Assembly: GCA_009691195.1 (NCBI GenBank)
Contig: SHVA01000012.1
Span: 1 to 62,054, forward strand
Reading direction: 5' to 3'
DNA: 62,054 nt
Origin: Solirubrobacterales bacterium
Lineage (GTDB): Bacteria > Actinomycetota > Thermoleophilia > Solirubrobacterales > 70-9
Position numbers and translations under genes: made by a program. The stretch's first letter is position 1. Every line of letters starts with the position of its first letter. Shown one piece after another: positions 31,457-40,909 of the stretch. The notes under the pieces were generated by a model that did no database searches, was not told where the DNA came from, and was given only the letters and a program-made list of their open reading frames with translations.

Positions 31457-32451
31457 GCGACGCCTACGCAAGGGCGGGGGTCAGCCAGGGCGCAGCCGAC
31501 GAGGCTGTCGGCGCCCTGGTCGCGAGCCTCGCCAAGATCGACACCGGCAAGCCGACGCTGTCGATCCCGCTTCCCGGCCACTACGCGAGCGTGCTGCGGC
31601 TGGACGAGCGACGCGGGCTGGCGATGTCCACCGACACCGTCGGCACCAAGATGGTCATCGCGGAGCGCCTGGGCCGCTTCGACACGATCGGCATCGACTG
31701 CGTCGCGATGAACGTCAACGACCTCATCTGCGTCGGCGCCGAGCCGGTCGCGATGCTCGACTTCATCCTCACCGCCACCGCCGACCCCGAGGTATGCGGC
31801 CAGCTCGGCGTCGGCCTGCGAGCCGGTGCAGAGCGTGCGGGAATCGAGATCCCCGGTGGCGAGATCGCGCAGGTCGGCGAGATCGTCACCGGGATGGAGC
31901 TCGGCGGCACCGCGGTGGGCCTGGTCGAGCTCGATCGGATCGTCACCGGCGACGCCGTCCAGGCCGGCGACCCGGTGATCGGCCTGCCCTCCTCGGGACT
32001 TCACTCCAACGGCTACACCCTCGCCCGCAAGGCGCTTGAGGACGTCGGGATGGACGACGAGCGGCTCGGCAGGCCCCTCGGCGAGGTCCTGCTCGAGCCC
32101 ACCGAGATCTACGTCCGGCCAGTTCTCGAGCTGCTCGAAGCGGCGGTGGACGTCCGCGGCCTCGCCCACATCACGGGCGACGGCTTCAACAACCTCCTGC
32201 GCCTCGACGCCGCGGTCGGCTATGAGATCGACGATCCGCTGCCCGCCCAGCCCATCTTCGGCCTGATCCAGGAGCTGGGCGGCGTCAGCGACGAGGAGAT
32301 GCGCGACGTCTTCAACCTCGGCTGCGGCTTCTGTTGCATGGTCGCGGCGGCCGACGAGGCCGGCGCGCTGGAGCTGCTGCAGGGCCACTACCCGGCCGCG
32401 AAGACCATCGGGCGCGCAACGGCGGAGCCGGGCGAGGTCCGCCTCTCCTGA
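31453..32451 (+). CDS. purM: Phosphoribosylformylglycinamidine cyclo-ligase
   Basis: 332 residues. PurM (AIR synthetase) closes the imidazole ring of purines in an ATP-dependent step. Motifs seen are YARAGVSQGAADEAVGALV, STDTVGTKMVIAERLGRFDT, IDCVAMNVNDLICVGAEPVA, LPSSGLHSNGYTLARKAL and AHITGDGFNNLLRL, all in family order, and the length is normal. ATG 31453 lies in an ATGA overlap with uppP. Other purine genes are not in the window, so the link to uppP looks positional rather than functional. Confidence 0.95.
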   Translation: MSDAYARAGVSQGAADEAVGALVASLAKIDTGKPTLSIPLPGHYASVLRLDERRGLAMSTDTVGTKMVIAERLGRFDTIGIDCVAMNVNDLICVGAEPVAMLDFILTATADPEVCGQLGVGLRAGAERAGIEIPGGEIAQVGEIVTGMELGGTAVGLVELDRIVTGDAVQAGDPVIGLPSSGLHSNGYTLARKALEDVGMDDERLGRPLGEVLLEPTEIYVRPVLELLEAAVDVRGLAHITGDGFNNLLRLDAAVGYEIDDPLPAQPIFGLIQELGGVSDEEMRDVFNLGCGFCCMVAAADEAGALELLQGHYPAAKTIGRATAEPGEVRLS

Positions 32452-32498
32452 CCGCCGCTCGCGTGGGCCGTTGATGATTCCGGGCGCCGCCTCGCACT

Positions 32499-32527
32499 TT
32501 GGCGCGCCACTGTGTCGAAAATAGAGT
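32499..32527 (+). promoter_or_regulatory. Sigma70-type promoter of the first Ser/Thr kinase gene
   Basis: TTGGCG (32499-32504) and TAGAGT (32522-32527) are separated by 17 bp, each matching four of six consensus bases. Transcription would begin near 32534, leaving a leader of about 19 nt to ATG 32553, with GGAG 8 nt before that ATG. This favours ATG 32553 over ATG 32532. Confidence 0.5.
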
Positions 32528-32552
32528 GAGCATGGAACGCGGAGCCGCAGGA

Positions 32553-34040
32553 ATGATCGGAACGGTCCTCTCGGACCGCTACAGGCTGGAGTCGAAGCTG
32601 GGCTCCGGCGGAATGTCGACGGTCTACCTCGCGATCGACGAGACCCTCGACCGCCCGGTTGCGATCAAGGTGCTCCACCGGGAGATGTCCGACGAGGCCG
32701 ACCAGCTCGCGCGGTTCCGCCAGGAGGCCCGCTCGGCGGCGCGGCTCTCGCATCCCAACCTGGTCGGGGTGATCGACGCCGGGGACGACCAGGGCCGCCC
32801 CTACATCGTCTTCGAGTACGTGGACGGTGAGACGCTGAAGCAGCGCCTCAGCCGCGAGGGGCCGCTGCCCATCGACGAGGCCGTCGCCTACGCGATCGAG
32901 GTCGGGCGAGGGCTCGTGGCGGCCCACAAGCGAAAGCTGGTCCACCGCGACGTCAAGCCCCAGAACGTCCTGATCGACTCCGACGGCAGCGCCAAGATCA
33001 CCGACTTCGGGATCGCCCGCTCGCTCGAGACCAAGGGGATGACGGTGACCGGGCGAGTTCTGGGTACCACCGACTACGTCTCGCCCGAGCAGGCGATGGG
33101 CGAGGAGGTGGACGCGCGCTCCGACGTCTACTCCCTGGGCATCGTCCTCTACGAGATGCTGACCGGGGACGTCCCCTATGAGGCCGAGACCCAGGTCGCG
33201 GTCGCGATGAAGCACGTCAACGACCCGATGCCCGACGTCTTCGAGCTGCGCCCCGATTGCTCGGCCGCCGTGGCGGCCGTCGTCGACCGCGCCACCGCCA
33301 AGGACCAGGAGTACCGCTACCGCTCGGTCGGCGAGATGGTCAGCGACCTCGAGGCGACCCTGGAGGTCGAGGCCGCCCGGGCGGGCGGCACCAGTGGCGA
33401 GGCGACGACCGTGCTGCGCTCGGTGCCGCGGCGGCGGCGGAGCCTCGCGGGCCCCAACCGGGTCTCACGCGCCGGGATAGTGATGGGCCTGATCGGGATC
33501 GCGCTGATCGCCGCGGCGCTGATTATCGGCAGCAGCGGAAAGCTGCCCGACATCGGGGGCAACGGATCGACGGGCGGGGGCTCGGAGATCAAGCTCAGTA
33601 ACGCCGTCGACTTCGACCCCGAGGGAGACGGCGAGGAGCACAGCGACGAGCTCAGCCTCCCGATCGACGGCAATCCGACCGGCACGGCCTGGAGCACCGA
33701 GACCTACACCGACGAGAGCATGAGCGGCAAGCGGGGCGTCGGCATCTACGTCAACGCGGGCACGCCGGTCACCGCCGAGGCCGTACAGGTCCGCTCGGCG
33801 GTCGGCGGCTGGGATGCCGAGGTCCGCTCTGCCCCGGGAGATGACAGCGCCCCGCAGGCGCTCGATGGATGGACGGTGGTGGGTGCCGCCACGGACGTCG
33901 GCACCAGGGAGACGATCCCGATCGACGACCCCCAGCCGTCACGCTTCTACCTCGTCTGGATCACGAAACCGGCCGAGGCCGACGACGGAAGCGGCTTCCG
34001 GGTCGAGATCGACGACATCCGACTGCTCGGAAAAAGCTAG
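32553..34040 (+). CDS. Transmembrane Ser/Thr kinase with discoidin-like outer domain
   Basis: 495 residues. The Hanks-type kinase domain has GSGGMSTVYLA (P-loop), Lys39 in VAIKVL, HRDVKPQN with Asp133, DFG at 151-153 and YVSPEQA, so it should be active. One membrane helix (VMGLIGIALIAAALIIG) sits near residue 310. The outer part (about 330-495) has DFDPEGDGEE, IDGNPTGTAWSTETY, GKRGVGIYVNAGT and RFYLVWITKPAE. This resembles the galactose-binding-like domain found on some actinobacterial kinases and on mycobacterial MviN, thought to sense glycans. No PASTA repeats are present. The stop shares CTAG with ddl on the other strand. Confidence 0.88.
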   Translation: MIGTVLSDRYRLESKLGSGGMSTVYLAIDETLDRPVAIKVLHREMSDEADQLARFRQEARSAARLSHPNLVGVIDAGDDQGRPYIVFEYVDGETLKQRLSREGPLPIDEAVAYAIEVGRGLVAAHKRKLVHRDVKPQNVLIDSDGSAKITDFGIARSLETKGMTVTGRVLGTTDYVSPEQAMGEEVDARSDVYSLGIVLYEMLTGDVPYEAETQVAVAMKHVNDPMPDVFELRPDCSAAVAAVVDRATAKDQEYRYRSVGEMVSDLEATLEVEAARAGGTSGEATTVLRSVPRRRRSLAGPNRVSRAGIVMGLIGIALIAAALIIGSSGKLPDIGGNGSTGGGSEIKLSNAVDFDPEGDGEEHSDELSLPIDGNPTGTAWSTETYTDESMSGKRGVGIYVNAGTPVTAEAVQVRSAVGGWDAEVRSAPGDDSAPQALDGWTVVGAATDVGTRETIPIDDPQPSRFYLVWITKPAEADDGSGFRVEIDDIRLLGKS

Positions 34041-35005
34041 AACTCGTAGGAGCGGGCCTCGCGGTGGCGCTCGATCGCCAGCTCGACAAGGCGGTCGCAG
34101 AGATCAGGGTAGCCGAGCCCACCGGCCTCCAGCAGCTTTCCGTAGACGCTGGTCTCGGTGAAGCCGGGGATCGTGTTGAGCTCGTTGACCAGGACCATCT
34201 CGCCGTCGACGAAGAAGTCGCAGCGCGCCAGGCCGCTGCAGCCGCAGAGCTCGAAGACCCTCGCAGCCAGCTCGCGGAGGCGGTCGCTCGCGGCCGCGGA
34301 GATCCCCGCGGGGACGATCAGCTCCATGCCTCCCTCGGCGTACTTCGCCTCGTGGTCGTACCAGTCGGTGTCGGCCCGGATCGCGATCTCGCCCGGCACC
34401 GAGACGGTCAGCTCGAAGTTGCCGAGCACCGAGCACTCCACCTCCTTGCCGGGCGCGGGCGCTTCGATGATCACCCGGGGGTCGTGGCGCCGGGCTGACT
34501 CGATTGCCGCGTCGAGCCCGTCCGGGTCGGCGACGGGCGTGATCCCGACGCTGGAACCCAGGCGCGCCGGCTTCACCCACAACGGCGAGCCCAGCGAGGC
34601 CGCTCGCTCGCGCCATCCCTCCTCGCCCGCCCGGCAGTACTCGACCTGGGGAATCCCATGCGCGGCGAGCAGGTCCTTGAAGACCAGCTTGTCGATGCAG
34701 ACGGCAGAGGCCTCGACGCCCGAACCGACGTAGGGGATGTCGAGGACCTCGAGCATGCCCTGGACGCTGCCGTCCTCGCCGCCCGGGCCGTGCAGGGCCG
34801 GAAAGGCGATGTCGCAGCCGAGCAGGCCCGCCGCGGGGCGAGCCTCCAGCTCGGCCCCATCGGCGATCCAGCGCCCGTCGCGCTCGATCCTCACCTCGAC
34901 CACGTCGTGGCCGGCCGCACGGAGGCCATCCGCGACCGAGGCGCCGGATGTGACGGAGATCTCGTGCTCGCTCGAGCGGCCGCCGCTGAGGACCGCGATC
35001 CTCAC
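34037..35005 (-). CDS. ddl: D-alanine--D-alanine ligase
   Basis: 322 residues of the ATP-grasp family. The enzyme makes D-Ala-D-Ala for peptidoglycan. It starts RIAVLSGGRSSEHEISVTSG, and has FPALHGPGGEDGSVQGMLEV, YVGSGVEASAVCIDKLVFKD, LWVKPARLGSSVGITPV, ARCDFFVDGEMVLVNELNTI and PGFTETSVYGKL, the family order with the metal-binding E-x-N near the end. GTG 35005 overlaps the pknB stop (GTGA), so Ddl is translated in step with PknB, an arrangement worth noting. The last codons overlap the convergent kinase stop in CTAG. Confidence 0.95.
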   Translation of the reverse strand: MRIAVLSGGRSSEHEISVTSGASVADGLRAAGHDVVEVRIERDGRWIADGAELEARPAAGLLGCDIAFPALHGPGGEDGSVQGMLEVLDIPYVGSGVEASAVCIDKLVFKDLLAAHGIPQVEYCRAGEEGWRERAASLGSPLWVKPARLGSSVGITPVADPDGLDAAIESARRHDPRVIIEAPAPGKEVECSVLGNFELTVSVPGEIAIRADTDWYDHEAKYAEGGMELIVPAGISAAASDRLRELAARVFELCGCSGLARCDFFVDGEMVLVNELNTIPGFTETSVYGKLLEAGGLGYPDLCDRLVELAIERHREARSYEF

Positions 35006-36864
35006 GGAACCGGCGGCGCGTCCCCGACGACGATCGTCACGGTGTCACCGCGCTGGCCGCGAGACCCCCCTGGCGGGAACTGGTCCACGACGATCCCGGT
35101 CTTACTCGCCGGTGCGCTCGTGTCCTCCTCGATCGCGACGCTGAAGCCGGCTTGCTTGAGCGCGCTGACGGCCTGCTTGCGCGGCTGCCCGACGACCCCG
35201 GGTACCGAGATCGCGCCGGTCGAGACGAAGATCGTCACCGTCGAGTTCTTCTTCACGCTCCGCCCGGCGCTCGGCGCCTGGTCCACGACCTCGCCGGCGG
35301 GCGCATCGTCGTCGCGCTGGACGACGTTGCTGCCGAGCCCGGCCGCATCGAGCGCGTCGATCGCCTGCTCGGTCTGGAGGCCGACCACGGAGGGCACCTC
35401 GGCCTGGTTGGAGCCACGCGAGATCAAGAGCTTGACCGTGGAGCCGCTTTGGATCCTGGCGCCGCTCGCCGGCTGGGTACCGACGGCCCTGCCATTGGGC
35501 ACGTCGGAGGAGAACTGGAAGCTGGGCTTGACCTTGAAGCCCTGCTCCTCCAATCGCTTGGTGGCGTCCGCCTCATTGAGGCCCTGCACGTCGGGCACCT
35601 CGGTTATCCCCGGGCCCGAGCTGACCGCGAGCACGATGGTCGAGCCCTCGTCGATATCGCTGCCGCCCCGGTTGGAGGGAATCGGGTCCTGCTCGATCAC
35701 CTGGTTCTCCGGCGCAGCGCTCGCGCTGTAGGTGGTGTCGACATCAAAGCCACGGTTCTGGAGCACCTCGGTCGCCACGCCGACCTGCTGGCCGAGCACG
35801 TCGGGCACCTCGACCTGATCGGGATTCGACCGCGTCACCAGGAACGCCACGAGCCCGGCCACCGCCATCACCGCCACCGCCATCACCGCCAGGGCCAGCG
35901 CGATCCACCTCCGGCGCCGCCTGCGAGCCTCCTCCTCTTCCCCTTCCTCTCGCTCCTCCTCGTCGAGGTAGCCGGCATCCGAGGCCTCGCCCTCGGGGCC
36001 GACGGCTGCGAACACCGCCGTGTCCTGGCGCCGCGGGGTGTCCGGCGCCTTCTCGGCGGCGTCGAGCGCCTTGAGGAAGGCGTCGGCGTCGTTGAAGCGC
36101 CGTTCGGGATCCTTGGCCAGGGCGCGCATGACGACGGCGTCAAGAGCCGGCGGCACATCGGAGTTGATCGAGCTCGGGTGGCGCGGCACGTCGTTGACCT
36201 GCTTCAGCGCGACCGCAACGGCGCTGTCGCCGTCGAAGGGGACCTGCCCGGTGAGCGCCTCGTAGAGGATCACCCCGATCGAGTAGATGTCCGAGCGGGC
36301 GGTCGTGTCCTTGCCCTGGGCCTGCTCGGGCGAGAGGTACTGCGCCGTACCCATCACCGAGCCCGTGGCCGTGATGTCGGAGCGGTCGCTGCGGGCGATG
36401 CCGAAGTCGGCGACCCGCGCCCGCCCCTCGTCGTCGATGAGGACGTTCTGGGGCTTGAGGTCCCGGTGGATGATCCCCTTGCGGTGGGCGAACCGGGCGG
36501 CGTTGAGGATCTGCCGCGTGAAGTCGATCGCGTCCTGTACCCCCATCCCGCCCTTGACCAACTCCTTCAACTGGGGCCCGTCCACGTACTCCATGGCGAT
36601 GAAGTACGTGTCCCTGAACTCGCCGCGATCGAAGATGCCCACGACGTTGGGGTGCTGGAGGCCGGCGGCTGCCTGGGCCTCCCGGCGGAAGCGCTCGACG
36701 AACTCCTGGTCCTCGGCGAAGCTCTCGTGGAGGATCTTGATCGCGACCTTTCGGTCGAGCTCCGTGTCCTCGGCAAGCCAGACATCAGCCATCCCGCCCG
36801 AGCCGATCTTGCGCTCGAGCCGGTATCGCTCGTCGATCATGAGGTTCTTTCTCGCGCTAGCCAT
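35002..36864 (-). CDS. pknB: PASTA-domain Ser/Thr protein kinase
   Basis: 620 residues. Kinase domain: GSGGMADVWLA, Lys43 in VAIKIL, HRDLKPQN with Asp135, DFG at 153-155, and YLSPEQA; all catalytic residues are present. The juxtamembrane stretch is first very acidic (EEEREEGEEEE) and then Arg-rich. One helix lies at about 320-343. Four PASTA repeats follow (starting near 350, 418, 486 and 553), which in this family bind muropeptides or lipid II. It is the master kinase of the actinobacterial division operon. ATG 36864 overlaps the pbpA stop by 8 bp. A second kinase (PknA position) is missing from this spot. Confidence 0.95.
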   Translation of the reverse strand: MASARKNLMIDERYRLERKIGSGGMADVWLAEDTELDRKVAIKILHESFAEDQEFVERFRREAQAAAGLQHPNVVGIFDRGEFRDTYFIAMEYVDGPQLKELVKGGMGVQDAIDFTRQILNAARFAHRKGIIHRDLKPQNVLIDDEGRARVADFGIARSDRSDITATGSVMGTAQYLSPEQAQGKDTTARSDIYSIGVILYEALTGQVPFDGDSAVAVALKQVNDVPRHPSSINSDVPPALDAVVMRALAKDPERRFNDADAFLKALDAAEKAPDTPRRQDTAVFAAVGPEGEASDAGYLDEEEREEGEEEEARRRRRRWIALALAVMAVAVMAVAGLVAFLVTRSNPDQVEVPDVLGQQVGVATEVLQNRGFDVDTTYSASAAPENQVIEQDPIPSNRGGSDIDEGSTIVLAVSSGPGITEVPDVQGLNEADATKRLEEQGFKVKPSFQFSSDVPNGRAVGTQPASGARIQSGSTVKLLISRGSNQAEVPSVVGLQTEQAIDALDAAGLGSNVVQRDDDAPAGEVVDQAPSAGRSVKKNSTVTIFVSTGAISVPGVVGQPRKQAVSALKQAGFSVAIEEDTSAPASKTGIVVDQFPPGGSRGQRGDTVTIVVGDAPPVP

Positions 36865-38284
36865 TGAGGATGCTCTCCATTACCTGTTGGGCGATCGGGG
36901 CGGCCACGGTGCCGCCCTGGCCCGTCGTGTGCTCGACGGTCACGGCGACGGCGATCTCGGGGTCATCGGCGGGCGCGAATCCTATGAACCAGGCCTGGTT
37001 GATGCCCGCCGCCGGGTCGAGCTCGGCGGTTCCCGTCTTTCCGGCGACCTGATCGGAGGCTAGCGCCGCGGCGCCGCCCGTTCCCTCGTTGACGACGTCG
37101 GTCATCATCTCGGTCAGGGTGTTGGCGGTGTCATCGCTCATCACGTTTGCCTGGCGCTCGGGATCAAGCCTCTTGATTCGCTCGTCGGAGTCGGTCACCT
37201 TCGACCACAGCCGCGGCTCCATCAGCTCGCCGTCGTTGGCCACCGACGCCGCGACCTCGGCCATCTGCAGCGGGGTCACCAGCAGCCGCTCCTGGCCGAT
37301 GCCCACGCGACCGATGTCGATCGCGTCACCGGCGTCGAGCAGGCTACCGTCGTCGAAGACGCCGCTGGTGGCGAGCTGGAAACCCGGATAGTCGAGCTTC
37401 GGCTTCTGGTTGAAGCCGAAGCGGTCCATGTACTGGAACAGCCTCTCGGGGCCGATCTGTTCGGCGACCTGGCACCAGTAGGTGTTGACCGAGTTGGTCA
37501 GCGCCGTGGTCATGTCGATCTCGCCGAACTGGTCCCCGCCGGCGTTGGAGAGCGAGACGCCGCCGCATTGCTGGGGTGAGGCGCCGCTGAGCGTCGTGTC
37601 GGGGCTGAAGTCGCCGCTGTCGAGCGCTGCGGCGGCCGTGACCACCTTCATGGTCGAGCCCGGCGGATAGCCGGCCTGGGTGGCGCGGTTGAACAGCGGC
37701 GCGCTCTGGTCGGTGTTGAGCTGCTGGAAGTGGTCGGGGATCAGGTTCGGGTCGTAGGTCGGGTTGCTGACCATCACCCGGACCTCCCCGGTGTCGGGGA
37801 CGATCGCGACGACCGAGCCGCGGACGCCGGCGAGGGCGTCGGTCGCCACCTGCTGGGCCTGAGGGTCGAGGGCCGATGTGACGGTGTCGCCCTCCTGCTC
37901 GTGGCCCTGGATCTTGTCGAGCAGCGAGAGGAACTCGGTCTTGTTGCCGACCAGCTCGTCGTTGTGGGAGAGCTCGAAGCCGACCCGGCCGCGCTGGACG
38001 AAGTTGTAGCCGATGGGGTTCCCGAACAGGGATCCCTGCGGGTAGCGGCGCACGAAGATCTTGTTCTCTCCCTCGCCCTGGGGGACGGAGCGCGCGATCA
38101 CCGTGCCGTCCGAGGCGAGGATGTCGCCTCGGTGAATCCGCTGCTCCTCGAGCAGCGGCCTGCGGTTGGCCGTGTTCGCCTTGAGGTCGTTCGCATCGAA
38201 GATCGACCAGTAGGAGGTGAACCCGAGCAGCAGCGCGTAGAGCACGATCACCAGCCCGAACAACTTGACGATCTGGGAGTTCAC
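36857..38284 (-). CDS. pbpA: Class B penicillin-binding protein (transpeptidase)
   Basis: 475 residues. One N-terminal membrane helix (LFGLVIVLYALLLGFTSYW), a dimerisation-type region, and a transpeptidase domain with the three catalytic motifs: S210-T-M-K (PPGSTMKVVTA), S265-V-N and K416-T-G (VAGKTGTAE). The size and the place next to rodA and pknB match mycobacterial PbpA, a cell-division/elongation transpeptidase. It probably pairs with the RodA-type polymerase encoded just upstream. GTG 38284 overlaps the rodA stop (GTGA). Confidence 0.93.
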   Translation of the reverse strand: MNSQIVKLFGLVIVLYALLLGFTSYWSIFDANDLKANTANRRPLLEEQRIHRGDILASDGTVIARSVPQGEGENKIFVRRYPQGSLFGNPIGYNFVQRGRVGFELSHNDELVGNKTEFLSLLDKIQGHEQEGDTVTSALDPQAQQVATDALAGVRGSVVAIVPDTGEVRVMVSNPTYDPNLIPDHFQQLNTDQSAPLFNRATQAGYPPGSTMKVVTAAAALDSGDFSPDTTLSGASPQQCGGVSLSNAGGDQFGEIDMTTALTNSVNTYWCQVAEQIGPERLFQYMDRFGFNQKPKLDYPGFQLATSGVFDDGSLLDAGDAIDIGRVGIGQERLLVTPLQMAEVAASVANDGELMEPRLWSKVTDSDERIKRLDPERQANVMSDDTANTLTEMMTDVVNEGTGGAAALASDQVAGKTGTAELDPAAGINQAWFIGFAPADDPEIAVAVTVEHTTGQGGTVAAPIAQQVMESILNG

Positions 38285-39636
38285 GCGTACTCCGCCTCGT
38301 AGGCCTCGTTCTGCTCCCTGACCCGCCGCCTCGCCTTGTCGGAGATCATCAGCAGCAGAGCCAGGATCACGAAGTTGGCGATGATCGAGCTGCCGCCGTA
38401 GCTGATGAAGGGCAGCGTTACGCCGGTCAGCGGAATCACCCTGGTGACCCCTCCGATGATCACGAAGGCCTGCAGGGCCAGGACGGTCGTGAGCCCGGTC
38501 GCCAGGAGCTTCGAGAAGCCGTCGTCGGCGATGATCGCCGTCTTGAAGCCGCGGGCGGCGATCATTCCGTAGATCATCACGACCGCCGCTGCACCGAAGA
38601 GGCCGAGCTCATTCACGATCACGGCGTAGATGAAGTCGGTGTGCGGGGCGGGCAGGATCGCTCCGCAGTTGGGGAAGTCGGCTGCACAGGCCGGCGACAC
38701 CGCGGGTAACTGCAGCAGCGCCTCCCCGAGGCCCCTGCCCGTGAGCCCGCCGTCGGCCTGGGCGAACATCGATTGAGCGATCTGGTAGCCGGCGCTGTCG
38801 GCCTTGTCGAAGGGATCGAGCCAGATGTCGAAGCGCTCCTGGACGTGGCCGACGGTGTTGGCGAAGAACCAGGCGCCGACGACGAACATCGTCATCCCGA
38901 TGATCACGAACGAGATCCGGGCGGTGGCCACGTAGAGCAGCGCCAGGAATGCGGCGAAGAACATCAGGGAGCTGCCGAGGTCTCTGATGAAGACGAGCAT
39001 CACCATCGAAGCGCCCCAGACGACCAGCAGCGGGCCCAGGTGCTTGAGCGGCGGGAAGGTGATGCCGGCGATCCGCCTGGCGCCGACGACGAGCACCTCC
39101 CGCTTCTCGCGCAGGTAGCTGGCGAGAAAGACGATGATGCAGATCTTGGCCAGCTCAGTGGGCTGGAAGCTGAGGGAGCCGAACTGGATCGAGAGATAGG
39201 CGTCGTTGGTCTGGGCGCCGATCCCGGGGAGCCGGGGGAGAAGCAGCAGGCCGATTCCCACCGTGGCGATCACGTAGCGGTAGCGCTCGAGGACCTCGTA
39301 GTCGCGCAGGAAGACGATCGTGGCGGCGAACAGGACCAGGCCCAGGACGAACCAGTTCGCCTGGTCGCGCGCGAGGCCGTCGTCGATCCGGTAGATCATC
39401 ACCATCCCGAAGGCGGCCAGCAGTGCCACCAGCGGGAACAGGAACGGGTCCGCGTCGGGCAGGCGGCGGCGGATCACCAGGTGTGTGATCAGGCAGAGGG
39501 CGAGGAAGTAGACGCCGTAGAGGACGCTGAGGTTGCCGAGCTGGTTGGACTCGACGATGAGCACGGCCGCGAACCCCGCCGTGACCAGCAGCGCGACGGG
39601 GATGAGGGCGAGCAGCTCACGGTTGCGAGCGCTCAA
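38281..39636 (-). CDS. rodA: SEDS-family peptidoglycan glycosyltransferase
   Basis: 451 residues with about 10-12 hydrophobic helices of the FtsW/RodA/SpoVE family, which polymerise lipid II. Marks include IRDLGSSLMFFAAFLALLYV and PHTDFIYAVIVNELGLFGAA, then LTGVTLPFISYGGSSIIANF near the C-terminus; Asp in the first and the GGSS element are conserved. Adjacent to the class B PBP, it forms the usual SEDS-bPBP pair. The start is TTG 39634-39636 in a TTGA overlap with the phosphatase stop. RodA versus FtsW cannot be told with certainty, but the operon place fits RodA. Confidence 0.93.
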   Translation of the reverse strand: MSARNRELLALIPVALLVTAGFAAVLIVESNQLGNLSVLYGVYFLALCLITHLVIRRRLPDADPFLFPLVALLAAFGMVMIYRIDDGLARDQANWFVLGLVLFAATIVFLRDYEVLERYRYVIATVGIGLLLLPRLPGIGAQTNDAYLSIQFGSLSFQPTELAKICIIVFLASYLREKREVLVVGARRIAGITFPPLKHLGPLLVVWGASMVMLVFIRDLGSSLMFFAAFLALLYVATARISFVIIGMTMFVVGAWFFANTVGHVQERFDIWLDPFDKADSAGYQIAQSMFAQADGGLTGRGLGEALLQLPAVSPACAADFPNCGAILPAPHTDFIYAVIVNELGLFGAAAVVMIYGMIAARGFKTAIIADDGFSKLLATGLTTVLALQAFVIIGGVTRVIPLTGVTLPFISYGGSSIIANFVILALLLMISDKARRRVREQNEAYEAEYA

Positions 39637-40907
39637 CGCTGCTTCCCGGTCTTCTCCGCCTCGCCGGTCCCGGTCGTCTTGGCGGAGTCCTTCTGCTGCG
39701 CCGAGCCCTGCTTCTGCCCGGAGCCCTCACCCGTCTTCTTGTTGGGCGGGACGGGCGTCAGCGGGCGGGACCCCTCGCGTTCGGCGATGTCGCGAATGAT
39801 GTCCTCGGCGTCGTCGTGCGAGCGCAGGCGATGCTCGGTCACCACCGTGCGGCGCTCGGCCGACAGCGACTCCGTCTGCACGCCCACCGACTCCTGCTCG
39901 GAGTAGAGGTTGAGCCCCAGCGGGAGCTCATATGGCAGGCCGCGATAGAGCGTCACCCGGCCGCCCTCGTCGGTTCCCAGGAAGTAGATCTGGCGGGCGA
40001 CGAAGACCGTGCCCGCGCCGATCAGCGCCAGCACCAGCAGGCTGATCAGGACGATCCTCCGGCGTCGCGGCGGCGGCGGGATTGGGCCGCGGCCGCGTAA
40101 ACGGTCCGCGGTCGAGCGCATCCGCTCGCCCGTGAGACCGGCCTGCTCGGCGGTCCGGGCGATCAGGGTCGCGCCCTCATCGTCAACCTCGCCTGCCTCG
40201 GCGACCTGGAAGGCGACGGCGGTGATGTTGTCGCGGCCGCCGCGCTGGTTGGCGGCCTCGATCAGGCGGTTGACCGCGGCACGGAGGCTGCGGGCGCCCA
40301 CCAGGATCTCCTTGATCTCGGCCTCGTTGACCATGGTCGTGAGGCCATCGCTGCAGAGCAGGAAGGTGTCGGCATCGCGGGCCGGGAAGGTCATGGTGTC
40401 CACCTTCACCTCCGGCTCGGGGCCCAGCGCACGTGTGATGATCGAGCGCTGCGGGTGCTTTTCGGCCTCCTCCTCGGTCAGCCGGCCCTGCCGGCGGAGC
40501 TCCTCCACCAGCGAGTGGTCCTTGGTCAGCCGCTTCAGCTCGCCGTCGCGGAGGACGTAGGCGCGGCTGTCGCCGACGTGGGCGAGGCTCACCTCGTTGC
40601 CGTGGATGAGGGCCGCCGTCAGCGTCGTCCCCATCCCCGCCCGCGAGGAGTCCACCTGGGCGAGCTCGTGGATCTCGCGGTTGGCGCTCAGCGCGATCTC
40701 GCGCAGCTGGGTCTCGGCCGGGGCGCCGGGCTCGACGCCGGGCTCGAAGGCCTTTGCGGCGATGCGGGAAGCGACCTCGCCGGCCTGGGCGCCGCCCATG
40801 CCGTCGGCGACCGCGAAGACGGGCGTACGCGCGAAGTAGGAGTCCTCGTTGGCCGTGCGCTGGCGGCCCGTGTCGGTCCTGTGGGCCTCCTCGATGACCC
40901 TGAGCAT
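39633..40907 (-). CDS. pstP: PP2C-family Ser/Thr phosphatase
   Basis: 424 residues. The N-terminal PP2C domain (about 1-240) has NEDSYF (20-25), VADGMGGAQAGEVA with the metal-binding Asp/Gly, LAHVGDSRAYVLRDGELKRL, FLLCSDGLTTMV and GGRDNITAVAFQV; all metal ligands are visible. A single membrane helix (IVLISLLVLALIGAGTVFVA) near residue 285 and an outer segment of about 120 residues follow, the last third Lys/Gly/Thr-rich. The family enzyme removes phosphate from PknB and its targets. ATG 40907 is 2 bp after the fhaB stop. Confidence 0.94.
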   Translation of the reverse strand: MLRVIEEAHRTDTGRQRTANEDSYFARTPVFAVADGMGGAQAGEVASRIAAKAFEPGVEPGAPAETQLREIALSANREIHELAQVDSSRAGMGTTLTAALIHGNEVSLAHVGDSRAYVLRDGELKRLTKDHSLVEELRRQGRLTEEEAEKHPQRSIITRALGPEPEVKVDTMTFPARDADTFLLCSDGLTTMVNEAEIKEILVGARSLRAAVNRLIEAANQRGGRDNITAVAFQVAEAGEVDDEGATLIARTAEQAGLTGERMRSTADRLRGRGPIPPPPRRRRIVLISLLVLALIGAGTVFVARQIYFLGTDEGGRVTLYRGLPYELPLGLNLYSEQESVGVQTESLSAERRTVVTEHRLRSHDDAEDIIRDIAEREGSRPLTPVPPNKKTGEGSGQKQGSAQQKDSAKTTGTGEAEKTGKQR

Positions 40908-40909
40908 CG

